From Fermentimonas sp. (lineage in GTDB: Bacteria; Bacteroidota; Bacteroidia; Bacteroidales; Dysgonomonadaceae), in the NCBI GenBank assembly GCA_028683355.1, contig JAQUIZ010000007.1:1-43515 (forward strand): a stretch of 43,515 nucleotides of DNA. Reading direction: 5' to 3'. Position numbers and translations under genes: made by a program. This document shows positions 35,572-43,497 of this stretch, piece by piece (position 1 is the stretch's first letter; every line of letters begins with the position of its first letter). Below the pieces are notes generated by a model. It saw only the letters and a program-made list of their open reading frames with translations. It ran no database searches and had not been told where the DNA came from.

Positions 35572-37023
35572 ATGAACAAAATATTTATTTTGCTCATTCT
35601 GTTGTTATTTAGTTCGGTTGTTGTAATCCCCTCCGAAATACCTGCTACGGAAGTGAGAGCTGTTTGGCTGACTACTAATTATGGACTGGATTGGCCTGCT
35701 AACAGGAACAATCAGGAAGTACAAAAAAAAGAACTTATAGCTATTCTTGATTCATTGAAGAAACATAACTTCAATACAGTAATGTTTCAAGTACGTGCAC
35801 GAGGCGAAGTCTTTTATAAATCAGTCATCGAACCGATGTCTTCATTGATAGTCTCCAACACTCATGGAAAACCTGATTTTGATCCACTGGCATTTGCTAT
35901 CGAAGAGTCTCACAAAAGAGGACTTGAGTGTCATGCATGGTTAGTGACTTATCCTTTGGGTGGTGACAGACATGTTAGGAGTTTAGGTTCAAAGTCAGTT
36001 ACAAAGAAAAATCCTACCATAACTAAGTTGTTTAAAGGAGAGTGGTTCCTTGATCCGGGAAATCCAAGAACAGATGATTATCTTGTTTCTATTGTTGAAG
36101 AGATAATATCTAATTATGATATTGATGGAATTCATTTTGATTACATTCGTTATCCTGATAATAGAGGTCAGTTTCCTGATGACGGACTTTATAGGCTTTA
36201 TGGGAAAGGTTTATCCAGAGCAGACTGGAGAAGAAATAATATTACGCGTTTTGTAACTAAAGTATATGATCTGGTAAAGAAAGAAAAACCATGGGTACAG
36301 GTTAGCAGTTCTCCGCTGGGTCGTTATAGAACTCTAAATGATAGAGGCAGAGGCTGGACTGCACTGGAAACTGTTTTTCAGGATGCCGGTAAGTGGATGG
36401 AGTCAGGTAAACACGACGCATTGTATCCAATGATGTATTATAAAGATGAGTTGTTTTATCCTTATCTTGACGATTGGATTTTAAATAGCAATGATAGAAT
36501 TTTAGTTCCCGGACTCGGTGCATATCAGATGATGGAGCTAGGGTGGAGTTCTAAAGATATATTGGATCAGATTGACTATTCAAGAAGAAAACAGGTTAAT
36601 GGGCAGGCTTACTTTAGAACACAAAATATTCTTTCAAACAACAAGGGAATATTAGAAAGATTGAAGAAAGTCTACGAATACCCTGCAAAGCTTCCACCAT
36701 TAACGTGGTTATCAGACTCAATTCCGGATAAACCTATGGATTTACGTGCCGAAAAACTTTCAAGTGGCATTTTTGAGTTGAAATGGGAAGGGGTAGATAA
36801 TAATAGAGTGACTTATAACGTCTACAGAAGTGAAACAGACAATTTAAGTAAGGATAAGGCCGAAAATATTATTGCAACAGGTTTACAAGAAACAATTCTT
36901 TATCTTACAGCTGAGGATAATGATATGGCATATTACTACTTTGTGACAACTTCTGACTCGTTTCATAACGAAAGTGAAGTAAGTATACCTGCTTTTTTCT
37001 ATCATTCGGAGACTATAAAATAG
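35572..37023 (+). CDS. GHL10-family (DUF187) glycoside-hydrolase-like exported protein
   Basis: A 483-residue exported protein with a signal peptide (MNKIFILLILLLFSSVVVIP). Residues about 26-345 form a TIM-barrel domain of the glycosyl-hydrolase-like 10 family (PF02638), with EVRAVWLTTNYGLDWP, FNTVMFQVRARGEVFYKS, LECHAWLV, WFLDPGNPRTDDYLVSIVEE, GIHFDYIRYPD and YPMMYYKDE. The C-terminal 90 residues look like a fibronectin type III domain (LRAEKLSSGIFELKWEG). Relatives such as YngK are implicated in cleaving cell-wall glycans, but this is not settled. The gene is divergent from the orphan upxY and has no polysaccharide-utilisation genes beside it. Confidence 0.9.
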   Translation: MNKIFILLILLLFSSVVVIPSEIPATEVRAVWLTTNYGLDWPANRNNQEVQKKELIAILDSLKKHNFNTVMFQVRARGEVFYKSVIEPMSSLIVSNTHGKPDFDPLAFAIEESHKRGLECHAWLVTYPLGGDRHVRSLGSKSVTKKNPTITKLFKGEWFLDPGNPRTDDYLVSIVEEIISNYDIDGIHFDYIRYPDNRGQFPDDGLYRLYGKGLSRADWRRNNITRFVTKVYDLVKKEKPWVQVSSSPLGRYRTLNDRGRGWTALETVFQDAGKWMESGKHDALYPMMYYKDELFYPYLDDWILNSNDRILVPGLGAYQMMELGWSSKDILDQIDYSRRKQVNGQAYFRTQNILSNNKGILERLKKVYEYPAKLPPLTWLSDSIPDKPMDLRAEKLSSGIFELKWEGVDNNRVTYNVYRSETDNLSKDKAENIIATGLQETILYLTAEDNDMAYYYFVTTSDSFHNESEVSIPAFFYHSETIK

Positions 37024-37115
37024 GAAGCAGTTTTAGAAATCAAACGCTTTTAAAACCACTCAGATATAGTAAACAAATTGATGGTCAAAACATAGAAAAA
37101 TAGAAAAAAATAGAA

Positions 37116-37123
37116 TAATTTTG
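37116..37123 (+). promoter_or_regulatory. -7 box immediately before fur
   Basis: TAATTTTG ends five bases before the fur ATG at 37129, which would give an mRNA with almost no leader. No -33 box is seen. Confidence 0.35.
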
Positions 37124-37128
37124 TAATT

Positions 37129-37635
37129 ATGGATGCCAATTTGAAATTGAGGAAACAGGTTAAAAATGAATTCATGGAGTACCTTACTTTGCATAAGCAT
37201 CGTAAAACTCCAGAACGGTTCGCTATACTGGATCATATATATTCTACCAAGGGGCATTTCGACATGGATACACTTTATAAATCTATGATTGAAGTAAATT
37301 TCAGGGTTAGTCGTGCTACTTTATATAATACAATTGATCTTCTGTTGGACTGTGGACTTGTTATCAAACATCAATTTGGCGGTAATATTTCGAACTATGA
37401 GAGGGCTTATGGTAATGAAAATCACAACCATCTGATATGTACAACTTGTGGTGAAGTATGGGAAATGAAAAACGATGACATTCTTACCCCTGCTCAGCTT
37501 AAAAAAATAAGAAAATTCAATGTCAGTTATTACAGTATGTATATTTATGGTGTATGCAGTAAATGCAGTCATGCAAAAAAAATGCAACTAAGGAAACTGG
37601 CACGCACGGTTAAAGATAAAACCAAAGATAAGTAG
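37129..37635 (+). CDS. Fur-family transcriptional regulator
   Basis: A 168-residue metal- or peroxide-responsive repressor. The winged helix (HRKTPERFAILDHIYSTKGHFDMDTLYKSM, then FRVSRATLYNTIDLLLDCGLV) is followed by the dimer domain with the metal-ligand stretch NENHNHLICTTCGEVWEM and a second CxxC (CSKCSHAKK). The two CxxC pairs suggest a structural zinc as in PerR and many Fur proteins. Which signal it senses (iron, zinc or peroxide) cannot be read here. The N-terminus fits homologues beginning at this ATG. purA follows 52 bases downstream, a pairing I recall from other Bacteroidota. Confidence 0.92.
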   Translation: MDANLKLRKQVKNEFMEYLTLHKHRKTPERFAILDHIYSTKGHFDMDTLYKSMIEVNFRVSRATLYNTIDLLLDCGLVIKHQFGGNISNYERAYGNENHNHLICTTCGEVWEMKNDDILTPAQLKKIRKFNVSYYSMYIYGVCSKCSHAKKMQLRKLARTVKDKTKDK

Positions 37636-37687
37636 TAATTTAAACTGTAAATTGGGTGAAATATTACATCCAAAAAAAAATTATAAA

Positions 37688-38947
37688 ATGAAAGTTGATG
37701 TTATTTTAGGACTCCAGTGGGGAGACGAAGGGAAAGGTAAAATTGTTGATGTTCTCACACCAAATTACGAAATTGTAGCCCGTTTTCAAGGCGGTCCAAA
37801 TGCAGGGCATACATTAGAGTTTGAGGGACAAAAGTATATTTTGAAGTCAATTCCTTCCGGTATTTTTCAAGAAGGTAAGATGAACATCATTGGAAATGGT
37901 GTAGTGATAGATCCTGCACTTTTTAAACAGGAAGTTGAAGCACTTGAAAATAGTGGTCATGTTCTGACTGACAGACTCTGCATCTCAAAGAAGGCACATT
38001 TGATACTCCCCACACACAGATTGCTGGATTCAGCATCTGAAACAGCTATGGGAGAAGCAAAGATAGGAACTACAGGAAGAGGTATTGGTCCTGCATATAC
38101 AGATAAGGTAGGAAGACACGGACTTAGAGTAGGGGATCTTTTGCATAACTTTAACGAAAAATATCAGAAAGCGGTAGAACGTCATAAAAAGGTACTCGAT
38201 AGCTATAATATTGAATATGATCTCACTTCTCTTGAAGCTGATTGGTTCGCCGGAATAGAGAAAATGAAGGAATATCAGTTTATAGATAGCGAACAATACA
38301 TTAATGAACACCTTAATGATGGAGGTTCTGTTCTTGCAGAAGGTGCACAAGGTTCTCTGCTGGATATTGATTTTGGTTCATACCCATTTGTCACTTCTTC
38401 AAATACAATATGTGCAGGCGCTTGTACAGGTTTAGGTATAGCTCCACATCGTATAGGAGACGTATTCGGAATCTTTAAGGCATATTGTACAAGGGTAGGT
38501 AGTGGTCCGTTCCCAACCGAGCTTTTTGATGAAGATGGACAAGCTTTACGTGATAATGGTAACGAATACGGTTCTGTGACCGGACGCCCGCGTCGCTGTG
38601 GTTGGATTGATCTGGTATCATTAAGATACACCATTATGCTTAATGGAGTTACAAAGCTTGTTATGATGAAAAGTGACGTACTTGACAGCTTTGAAACAAT
38701 TAAAGCATGCATTGCATACGATATAAATGGAGTTGAAACAGAGAGTCTTCCATACGATATATCAGAAGGAATAGTTCCTGTATATATAGAATTACCCGGT
38801 TGGGAAACAGATATGTCAAAAATGCAGTCGGAAGACGAGTTCCCCGAAGAGTTTAATAACTATATAACTTTTCTTGAAACTGAGCTTGGGGTTCCAATCT
38901 CCATTGTATCTCTAGGGCCTGACAGAGCACAAACCATTATCCGCTGA
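37688..38947 (+). CDS. purA: Adenylosuccinate synthetase (PurA)
   Basis: Joins IMP and aspartate with GTP to make adenylosuccinate, the first committed step to AMP. The ATG at 37688 gives a 419-residue protein beginning with the conserved MKVDVILGLQWGDEGKGKIVD, whose GDEGKGK loop holds the catalytic aspartate and GTP site. Further signatures are GGPNAGHT, GTTGRGIGPAYTDKV, EGAQGSLLDIDFGSYPFVTSS and GSVTGRPRRCGWID. An upstream TTG in frame (37652) only adds non-conserved residues. It ends at a strong terminator and probably shares the fur transcript. Confidence 0.98.
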   Translation: MKVDVILGLQWGDEGKGKIVDVLTPNYEIVARFQGGPNAGHTLEFEGQKYILKSIPSGIFQEGKMNIIGNGVVIDPALFKQEVEALENSGHVLTDRLCISKKAHLILPTHRLLDSASETAMGEAKIGTTGRGIGPAYTDKVGRHGLRVGDLLHNFNEKYQKAVERHKKVLDSYNIEYDLTSLEADWFAGIEKMKEYQFIDSEQYINEHLNDGGSVLAEGAQGSLLDIDFGSYPFVTSSNTICAGACTGLGIAPHRIGDVFGIFKAYCTRVGSGPFPTELFDEDGQALRDNGNEYGSVTGRPRRCGWIDLVSLRYTIMLNGVTKLVMMKSDVLDSFETIKACIAYDINGVETESLPYDISEGIVPVYIELPGWETDMSKMQSEDEFPEEFNNYITFLETELGVPISIVSLGPDRAQTIIR

Positions 38948-38984
38948 TTATTATTGTATAAATATGATATCACTCAAGAAAAAG

Positions 38985-39008
38985 AGCCTCCTGTTTAGGA
39001 GGCCTTTT
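38985..39008 (+). terminator. Intrinsic terminator of purA
   Basis: GCCTCCT (38985-38991) pairs with AGGAGGC (38996-39002) around GTTT, followed by CTTTTT. The AAA-rich flank on the left makes it usable from the opposite direction too. Confidence 0.88.
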
Positions 39009-39075
39009 TGTATCTGCATCACTTTTCTTTATCACAAATTAATATTTAATAAAGATTAAAAGCTATCGAAGAAGA

Positions 39076-39110
39076 GATAATCGACGAAAAGGGTTTTTTT
39101 ATCGATTATC
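39076..39110. repeat. Long imperfect inverted repeat of unknown role
   Basis: GATAATCGA (39076-39084) and TCGATTATC (39102-39110) are exact complements. After one mismatch, GAAAA (39086-39090) can pair with TTTTT (39096-39100), leaving a GGGTT loop. It is not followed by a T-run on either strand, so it is not an obvious terminator. Confidence 0.5.
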
Positions 39111-39198
39111 AGTGTAAAGTTATCCTTGAAATACTGTTTTTTGATTACGAAGAACAATCTTGCTTGAGTTAATATGTTGTAAATCAGCATGTATGCAG

Positions 39199-39229
39199 TT
39201 GTGTATTAAAACTAATCAACTTAAATTTG
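39199..39229 (+). promoter_or_regulatory. Promoter of the PepSY-type gene
   Basis: TTG (39199-39201), 20 bases, TAAATTTG (39222-39229). It overlaps a possible upstream TTG start at 39227 and so supports the ATG at 39257. Confidence 0.55.
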
Positions 39230-39256
39230 TATAGCTGTTTAATAAAAACTTATAGT

Positions 39257-39784
39257 ATGGAAAAAAAAGAAAAGGGAAGAAGTATTTATTACATTATGCG
39301 CGTTCTGCATAGGGATATTGGTTTTATTACACTGGGTTTGACACTTGTGTATGCACTTAGCGGAGTAATACTTGTGTATAGAAATACCAACTTTTTAATG
39401 AGTGAAAAGACAACTGTTAAACAACTGAAGCAGGATATGTCGGCAAAGGATCTGTCAGAACAGCTGTTAATTCGTAATTTTCAGATATTAAAAGAAGAAG
39501 GAGACATGATTTATTTTAAAGAGGGTTCCTATAATACCACAACTGGTGAAGCAACTATATCCAGAAAAGAATACCCAGACATACTGAATAAACTTGTCAA
39601 TTTTCACAAGATCACCGGTAACAACAAATGGTCATTTTTCAGCACTATTTATGGTATTTTACTGTTATTTTTAGCTGTTTCTTCCCTTTTTATGTATAAA
39701 TTTAGATCCAAGAAAAGTAAAAGGGGGATCGCTCTTACAGGTTTAGGTATTGCACTAACTATAGCTTTTCTATTGCTGATGTAA
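39257..39784 (+). CDS. Small PepSY-associated membrane protein
   Basis: A 175-residue inner-membrane protein. The N-terminal LHRDIGFITLGLTLVYALSGVILVYRN helix is typical of the PepSY-associated transmembrane family, followed by a soluble stretch of about 80 residues, then two closing hydrophobic helices (FFSTIYGILLLFLAVSSLFMY, ALTGLGIALTIAFLLLM) separated by a basic loop. Histidines in LHRDIGF and NFHKITG lie at membrane edges as in heme-handling or reductase-type relatives, but heme binding is only a possibility. The ATG at 39257 was chosen because the promoter's -7 box covers the alternative TTG start. Confidence 0.75.
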   Translation: MEKKEKGRSIYYIMRVLHRDIGFITLGLTLVYALSGVILVYRNTNFLMSEKTTVKQLKQDMSAKDLSEQLLIRNFQILKEEGDMIYFKEGSYNTTTGEATISRKEYPDILNKLVNFHKITGNNKWSFFSTIYGILLLFLAVSSLFMYKFRSKKSKRGIALTGLGIALTIAFLLLM

Positions 39785-39880
39785 AACTTTATATGTACGG
39801 TACGATTTTTGCATTATTAATTATGAATAGATGAACTATTGAAACAGTGAAAATGTTAAACATATATACAAAATAACTTT

Positions 39881-40564
39881 ATGGCATTAATTTGGATTAT
39901 ATTTATAGGTATTGCTCTACTGGGATGGGCAGTGCAAGCTAGTTTACAAAATCGATTTAAAAAGTATTCTAAAATCCCTCTAAGAAGTGGAATGACAGGT
40001 AAAGAAGTTGCCGAGAAGATGCTGCATGAGAATGGAATATTTGATGTACAGGTAATATCGACAAAAGGGCAGCTTACAGATCATTACAACCCGCTTAAGA
40101 AAACTATCAACCTTAGTGAGCCGGTTTATAGCAGCTATAGTGTAGCAGCTGCAGCAGTAGCAGCACACGAAACCGGACATGCTTTACAGCATGCAATGGG
40201 ATATGCTCCTTTAAAAATGCGATCTGCTTTGGTGCCAATAATATCATCTACTTCAAAATGGGTGATGTGGGTTTTACTGTTGGGTATAATTATGATAGAA
40301 ACATTTCCGTTTTTACTGTGGTTTGGGATCGTAATCTTTGGCATGTCAACTCTTTTTAGTTTTATCACTCTACCTGTTGAGAAAAATGCAACCAACAGGG
40401 CTCTTCGATGGCTTAGCAGTGCCGGTATAACAGATGTGAGTAATCATTCTCAGGCAGAAGATGCTTTACGATGGGCAGGATATACATATGTTGTGGCTGC
40501 ACTCAGTTCTCTTGCAACGTTACTATACTACATAATGATTGCGATGAGCGGTAGTAGAAGATAA
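39881..40564 (+). CDS. YugP-type neutral zinc metallopeptidase
   Basis: A 227-residue membrane-anchored peptidase of the Zn_peptidase_2 family. An N-terminal helix (ALIWIIFIGIALLGWAV) precedes GMTGKEVAEKMLHENGI and DHYNPLKKTINLSEPVYSS. The zinc motif HETGH is at 96-100 in AAVAAHETGHALQHAMGY. Two or three further hydrophobic segments follow, with EKNATNRALRWL between them, as in the family. Function is unknown beyond the predicted proteolysis. It ends at a clear terminator. Confidence 0.92.
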   Translation: MALIWIIFIGIALLGWAVQASLQNRFKKYSKIPLRSGMTGKEVAEKMLHENGIFDVQVISTKGQLTDHYNPLKKTINLSEPVYSSYSVAAAAVAAHETGHALQHAMGYAPLKMRSALVPIISSTSKWVMWVLLLGIIMIETFPFLLWFGIVIFGMSTLFSFITLPVEKNATNRALRWLSSAGITDVSNHSQAEDALRWAGYTYVVAALSSLATLLYYIMIAMSGSRR

Positions 40565-40590
40565 AAATATTAGAAAACATATCTGATGAT

Positions 40591-40618
40591 AAAGACGGCA
40601 ACAAATGCCGTCTTTATT
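40591..40618 (+). terminator. Intrinsic terminator after the YugP-type peptidase
   Basis: AAAGACGGCA (40591-40600) pairs exactly with TGCCGTCTTT (40606-40615) around ACAAA, followed by a short T-rich stretch. The 10-bp stem with AAA/TTT flanks could terminate in either direction. Confidence 0.82.
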
Positions 40619-40702
40619 TGTTTAATTATCTGTCACTTCCGAATAATTTGCAACACTTATTTAGGATTTGACAATTTATTTTAAATAGTTAATTCCTATT
40701 TT

Positions 40703-41611
40703 ATGAAAACTATCTTAGTAACAGGCGGCTCAGGTATGATTGGACGAAGACTATCAGAGTTGCTTATTGAAAAGGGATATAAGGTAATTTGGCTTAGTCG
40801 TGAACGCTATGTCAAAGCAATAATTCCTCGTTATAGATGGGATTACCGGAAAGGTGAAATTGATTCTGAAGCTTTAGAGCAAGCTGATATTATTATACAC
40901 CTGTCGGGTACAAATTTGGGAGAAGGCTCTTGGACAAGATTAAAAAAACAAACAATTGTTGAGAGCCGGGTTTTAACAGCCAGACTTTTACTTGATACAC
41001 TGATAAAGCTCAATAAAAAACCTGAAGCATTTATATCAGCTTCAGCTGTTGGATATTATGGAATGCACACTGATGAAAAAGTTTACTATGAAGATGATCT
41101 GCCTGCAAGAAATGATTTTTTAAGCAGAACTTGTAAAAAATGGGAGGCAGAAGCTTTTAATTTTAAAAAAGAACTAGGCATTCGCACAGTTGCATTACGA
41201 ACATCTTTTGTTATTTATAAAAATAGTCATGCATTAAATAAAATCAAACTACCGGTCAAATTTGGTTTAGGAGCTCCAATAGGTAGTGGAAAACAGTTTT
41301 TCAGTTGGATTCATTTGGATGATTTATGCGGAATTTACATCAAATCAATAGAAGATGTCAATATGGAAGGTGTTTATAATGCTGTTTCACCTGATCAAAC
41401 TACAAACGCTGAATTTATGAAGTGTTTGGCAAAAGAAATGAAACGTCCATTTTTTCTTCCAAATATACCTGCTTTTATACTTCGACTAATTATGGGCGAA
41501 GCGGCAGGAATGGTATTGGAAGGTAGTCGTATTTCTCCTCAAAAGGTAATCGATAAAGGATACATATTTAAATTCAACTCATTAAGTGAAGCAATTAAGG
41601 AGTCTTTATAA
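40703..41611 (+). CDS. TIGR01777-family NAD(P)-dependent epimerase/oxidoreductase (YfcH-like)
   Basis: A 302-residue extended short-chain dehydrogenase/reductase. The N-terminal Rossmann loop VTGGSGMIGRRLSELL, the ADIIIHLSGTNLGEGSWT segment and SASAVGYYG are characteristic of the TIGR01777/YfcH branch. The SDR YxxxK is replaced by a divergent arrangement, as usual there. The C-terminal part (MGEAAGMVLEGSRISPQKVIDKGYIFKF) corresponds to DUF1731. The physiological substrate is unknown. It lies alone between a terminator and the SRPBCC cluster. Confidence 0.92.
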   Translation: MKTILVTGGSGMIGRRLSELLIEKGYKVIWLSRERYVKAIIPRYRWDYRKGEIDSEALEQADIIIHLSGTNLGEGSWTRLKKQTIVESRVLTARLLLDTLIKLNKKPEAFISASAVGYYGMHTDEKVYYEDDLPARNDFLSRTCKKWEAEAFNFKKELGIRTVALRTSFVIYKNSHALNKIKLPVKFGLGAPIGSGKQFFSWIHLDDLCGIYIKSIEDVNMEGVYNAVSPDQTTNAEFMKCLAKEMKRPFFLPNIPAFILRLIMGEAAGMVLEGSRISPQKVIDKGYIFKFNSLSEAIKESL

Positions 41612-41692
41612 TAAGGATAACTAGTTTATGTATGTATTAACACACTACTTTTAAACATTTACCCATTGATAATGTTAGAGATTTATAGCTGT

Positions 41693-41706
41693 TGATCAAT
41701 TGATCA
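41693..41706. repeat. 14-bp perfect palindrome upstream of the SRPBCC gene
   Basis: TGATCAATTGATCA is its own reverse complement and lies 42 bases before the ATG. It is a candidate operator for the SRPBCC-VOC cluster, but no promoter boxes were found around it. Confidence 0.35.
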
Positions 41707-41747
41707 TTACTAATTAAGGTTAGATATTAAATTTATCAATTTATAAT

Positions 41748-42071
41748 ATGACTCTCATTAATGAAAAAGCTCCTGTGAAGGCTGAAAAGAGTATTCAAAT
41801 AGATGCTCCTATAGAAGTAGTGTGGAGAATTCTCACTTCAACCATACACACAGTTGAATCATTTGAATATTTTGAATGGAGAGGAAAAGCATTTGGAGCA
41901 TATGCTATACACAACTGGAAGTTGACAAAACTAAATGGAAAGACAGAGGTGTATGTGGCTGAAAGTATGGAAGGTTTCCTTATGCGGTTATTTAGGGGAT
42001 TCATGAAAAATACTTTGGATAAAAGTCTGGAAAACTGGCTGATTTATTTAAAAAAGGAGGCCGTGAAATGA
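41748..42071 (+). CDS. SRPBCC-family protein with an apparent internal deletion
   Basis: A 107-residue START/Bet v1-like (polyketide-cyclase/AHSA1-type) protein. The first strand and helix (KAEKSIQIDAPIEVVWRILTS) run directly into HTVESFEYFEWRGKAFGAYAIHNWKL and a normal C-terminal helix (FRGFMKNTLDKSLENWLIYL). Homologues I recall are about 145 residues and have roughly 38-40 residues between those parts, including the helix-capping tryptophans and two strands. The frame is kept. Whether this is a shortened functional protein or a decaying gene cannot be told. It sits upstream of two VOC genes. Confidence 0.75.
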   Translation: MTLINEKAPVKAEKSIQIDAPIEVVWRILTSTIHTVESFEYFEWRGKAFGAYAIHNWKLTKLNGKTEVYVAESMEGFLMRLFRGFMKNTLDKSLENWLIYLKKEAVK

Positions 42072-42142
42072 ATTCGAATACGCAATATATTGTTTTAATA
42101 ACTATGTAATCAAATTTAATAATTTAATAAAACCCGGTTTAA

Positions 42143-42982
42143 ATGGATAAATTAATTTACCCGTGCATTTGGAGCAAAAACAATGCAAGAGAAATGGCAG
42201 ATTATTATCTGTCTGTATTTCATAATTCCGAGATAGCCGATGAAAACGATTGGGTTGTAGTTTTGAAAATAAATGGTCAGCGAATTATGCTCTTAAATGG
42301 AGGAGAAATGTTCCAGCCAAATCCATCAGTATCTTTAATGTATCTTACTAATTCAGAAAAAGAAGTAGAAGGATTGTATGAAAGGTTAATTACTGATGGC
42401 AAGGAGTTGATGCCACTGGATTCTTATCCTTTCAGTAATAAATATGCCTGGGTGGAGGATCGTTATGGTGTATCATGGCAAATTATCACTTCTGATGAAA
42501 AAGATATCATTCAAAAGATTGCCCCAACTCTTATGTTCGTCGGTGAAAACAATGGTAAAGCAGCCGAAGCAATAGATTTTTACACTTCAGTCTTTCCGAA
42601 GTCAGAGAAGAGAGGTGTTTTAAAATACACCGGAGAAGAGGGTGAAACACCTGGAAATGTACAACATGCTGAATTCAAAATATTAGATTACTTATTAATG
42701 ATAATGGATAGTTCTTATCCACATTCTTTTGACTTTTCCGAAGGTGTTTCTTTAGTCATTGAATGCAATACACAGCAAGAAGTTGATTATTATTGGGATC
42801 TGCTTACTTCAGATGGAGGAGAAGAAGGAATGTGTGGATGGTTGAAAGATAAGTTTGGTGTAAGTTGGCAGATTACACCAATTGTTATGAAGGACTTGCT
42901 GCAGAAATCACCAAAAGTAATGGAGGTGATGATGACAATGAAGAAGCTTGATATACAGAAACTAAGTGATGCTGCAACTTGA
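42143..42982 (+). CDS. Two-domain VOC/PhnB-like protein
   Basis: A 279-residue cytoplasmic protein made of two tandem glyoxalase-fold (PhnB/3-demethylubiquinone methyltransferase-like) domains, about residues 1-125 and 130-265. Each begins with a strand and helix (IYPCIWSKNNAREMADYYLSVF; PTLMFVGENNGKAAEAIDFYTSVF) and ends with a matching YGVSWQI/FGVSWQI motif after a D-x-F/Y-G strand. The duplication is internal and clear. The usual role of such proteins is metal-assisted binding of small metabolites or drugs, but no substrate can be named. It lies 71 bases after the SRPBCC gene. Confidence 0.88.
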   Translation: MDKLIYPCIWSKNNAREMADYYLSVFHNSEIADENDWVVVLKINGQRIMLLNGGEMFQPNPSVSLMYLTNSEKEVEGLYERLITDGKELMPLDSYPFSNKYAWVEDRYGVSWQIITSDEKDIIQKIAPTLMFVGENNGKAAEAIDFYTSVFPKSEKRGVLKYTGEEGETPGNVQHAEFKILDYLLMIMDSSYPHSFDFSEGVSLVIECNTQQEVDYYWDLLTSDGGEEGMCGWLKDKFGVSWQITPIVMKDLLQKSPKVMEVMMTMKKLDIQKLSDAAT

Positions 42983-43068
42983 TATTATTGTCAAATTAGA
43001 TTAAGCATATAGTTCTATTAAATTTTATTTTCTTTTGTTCATTCCAATTTTTTAATCAATTAATTATT

Positions 43069-43497
43069 ATGGCTAAATTAAATCCTTACTTAAATTTTGA
43101 CGGCACTTGTGAAGAGGCTTTCAACTTTTATAAAACCGTTTTTGGTGGTGAATTTACTTATTTCTCCAGGATGGGAGATATGGCGGCTATGGAAGCTTCT
43201 GATGAAGATAGAAATTTGGTTATGCATGTAAGTCTTCCAATTGGAAGTGATATTTTAATGGGATCAGATGTTCCTACAAGTATGAAATATCTATTCAAAT
43301 CCGGTAATAATAATTATATTAGCATCACACCCGATACTAGAGAAGAAGCTGACAGAATTTTCAATGAACTTTCTGCAGATGGTGAAGTAGAAATGCCAAT
43401 GGAGGAGATGTTTTGGGGTGACTACTTTGGTAGTTTCAAAGATAAATTTGGTACTTATTGGATGATTAATTATAATCTAGGCGATCATAAATCTTAA
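43069..43497 (+). CDS. Single-domain VOC/PhnB-like protein
   Basis: A 142-residue glyoxalase-fold protein of the PhnB type: LNPYLNFDGTCEEAFNFYKTVFGGEFTYFSRMGDM at the start, NLVMHVSLPIGSDILMGSD in the middle, and WGDYFGSFKDKFGTYWMINY at the end. It resembles each half of the neighbouring two-domain protein, consistent with family expansion at this place. PhnB-like proteins are found beside AHSA1/SRPBCC genes in many bacteria. Their reaction is generally unknown. The gene is complete and ends 18 bases before the window edge. Confidence 0.92.
   Translation: MAKLNPYLNFDGTCEEAFNFYKTVFGGEFTYFSRMGDMAAMEASDEDRNLVMHVSLPIGSDILMGSDVPTSMKYLFKSGNNNYISITPDTREEADRIFNELSADGEVEMPMEEMFWGDYFGSFKDKFGTYWMINYNLGDHKS

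Larger units (their letters stand above)
38948..39256. other. 309-base gene-free region between purA and the PepSY-type gene
   Basis: It holds the purA terminator (38985-39008), a second, longer inverted repeat (39076-39110) and the PepSY gene promoter (39199-39229). I find no supported small ORF or RNA gene. Confidence 0.6.

Noticed and set aside
38275-38712. 145-residue open frame antisense to purA
   Set aside because: Its length reflects the strong conservation and codon use of purA on the other strand. It has no promoter and no recognisable domain.
42130-42140. AAACC-C-GGTTT palindrome just before the two-domain VOC gene
   Set aside because: Only five base pairs around a single base. 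Such a match is expected by chance in AT-rich DNA and cannot fold as an RNA hairpin.
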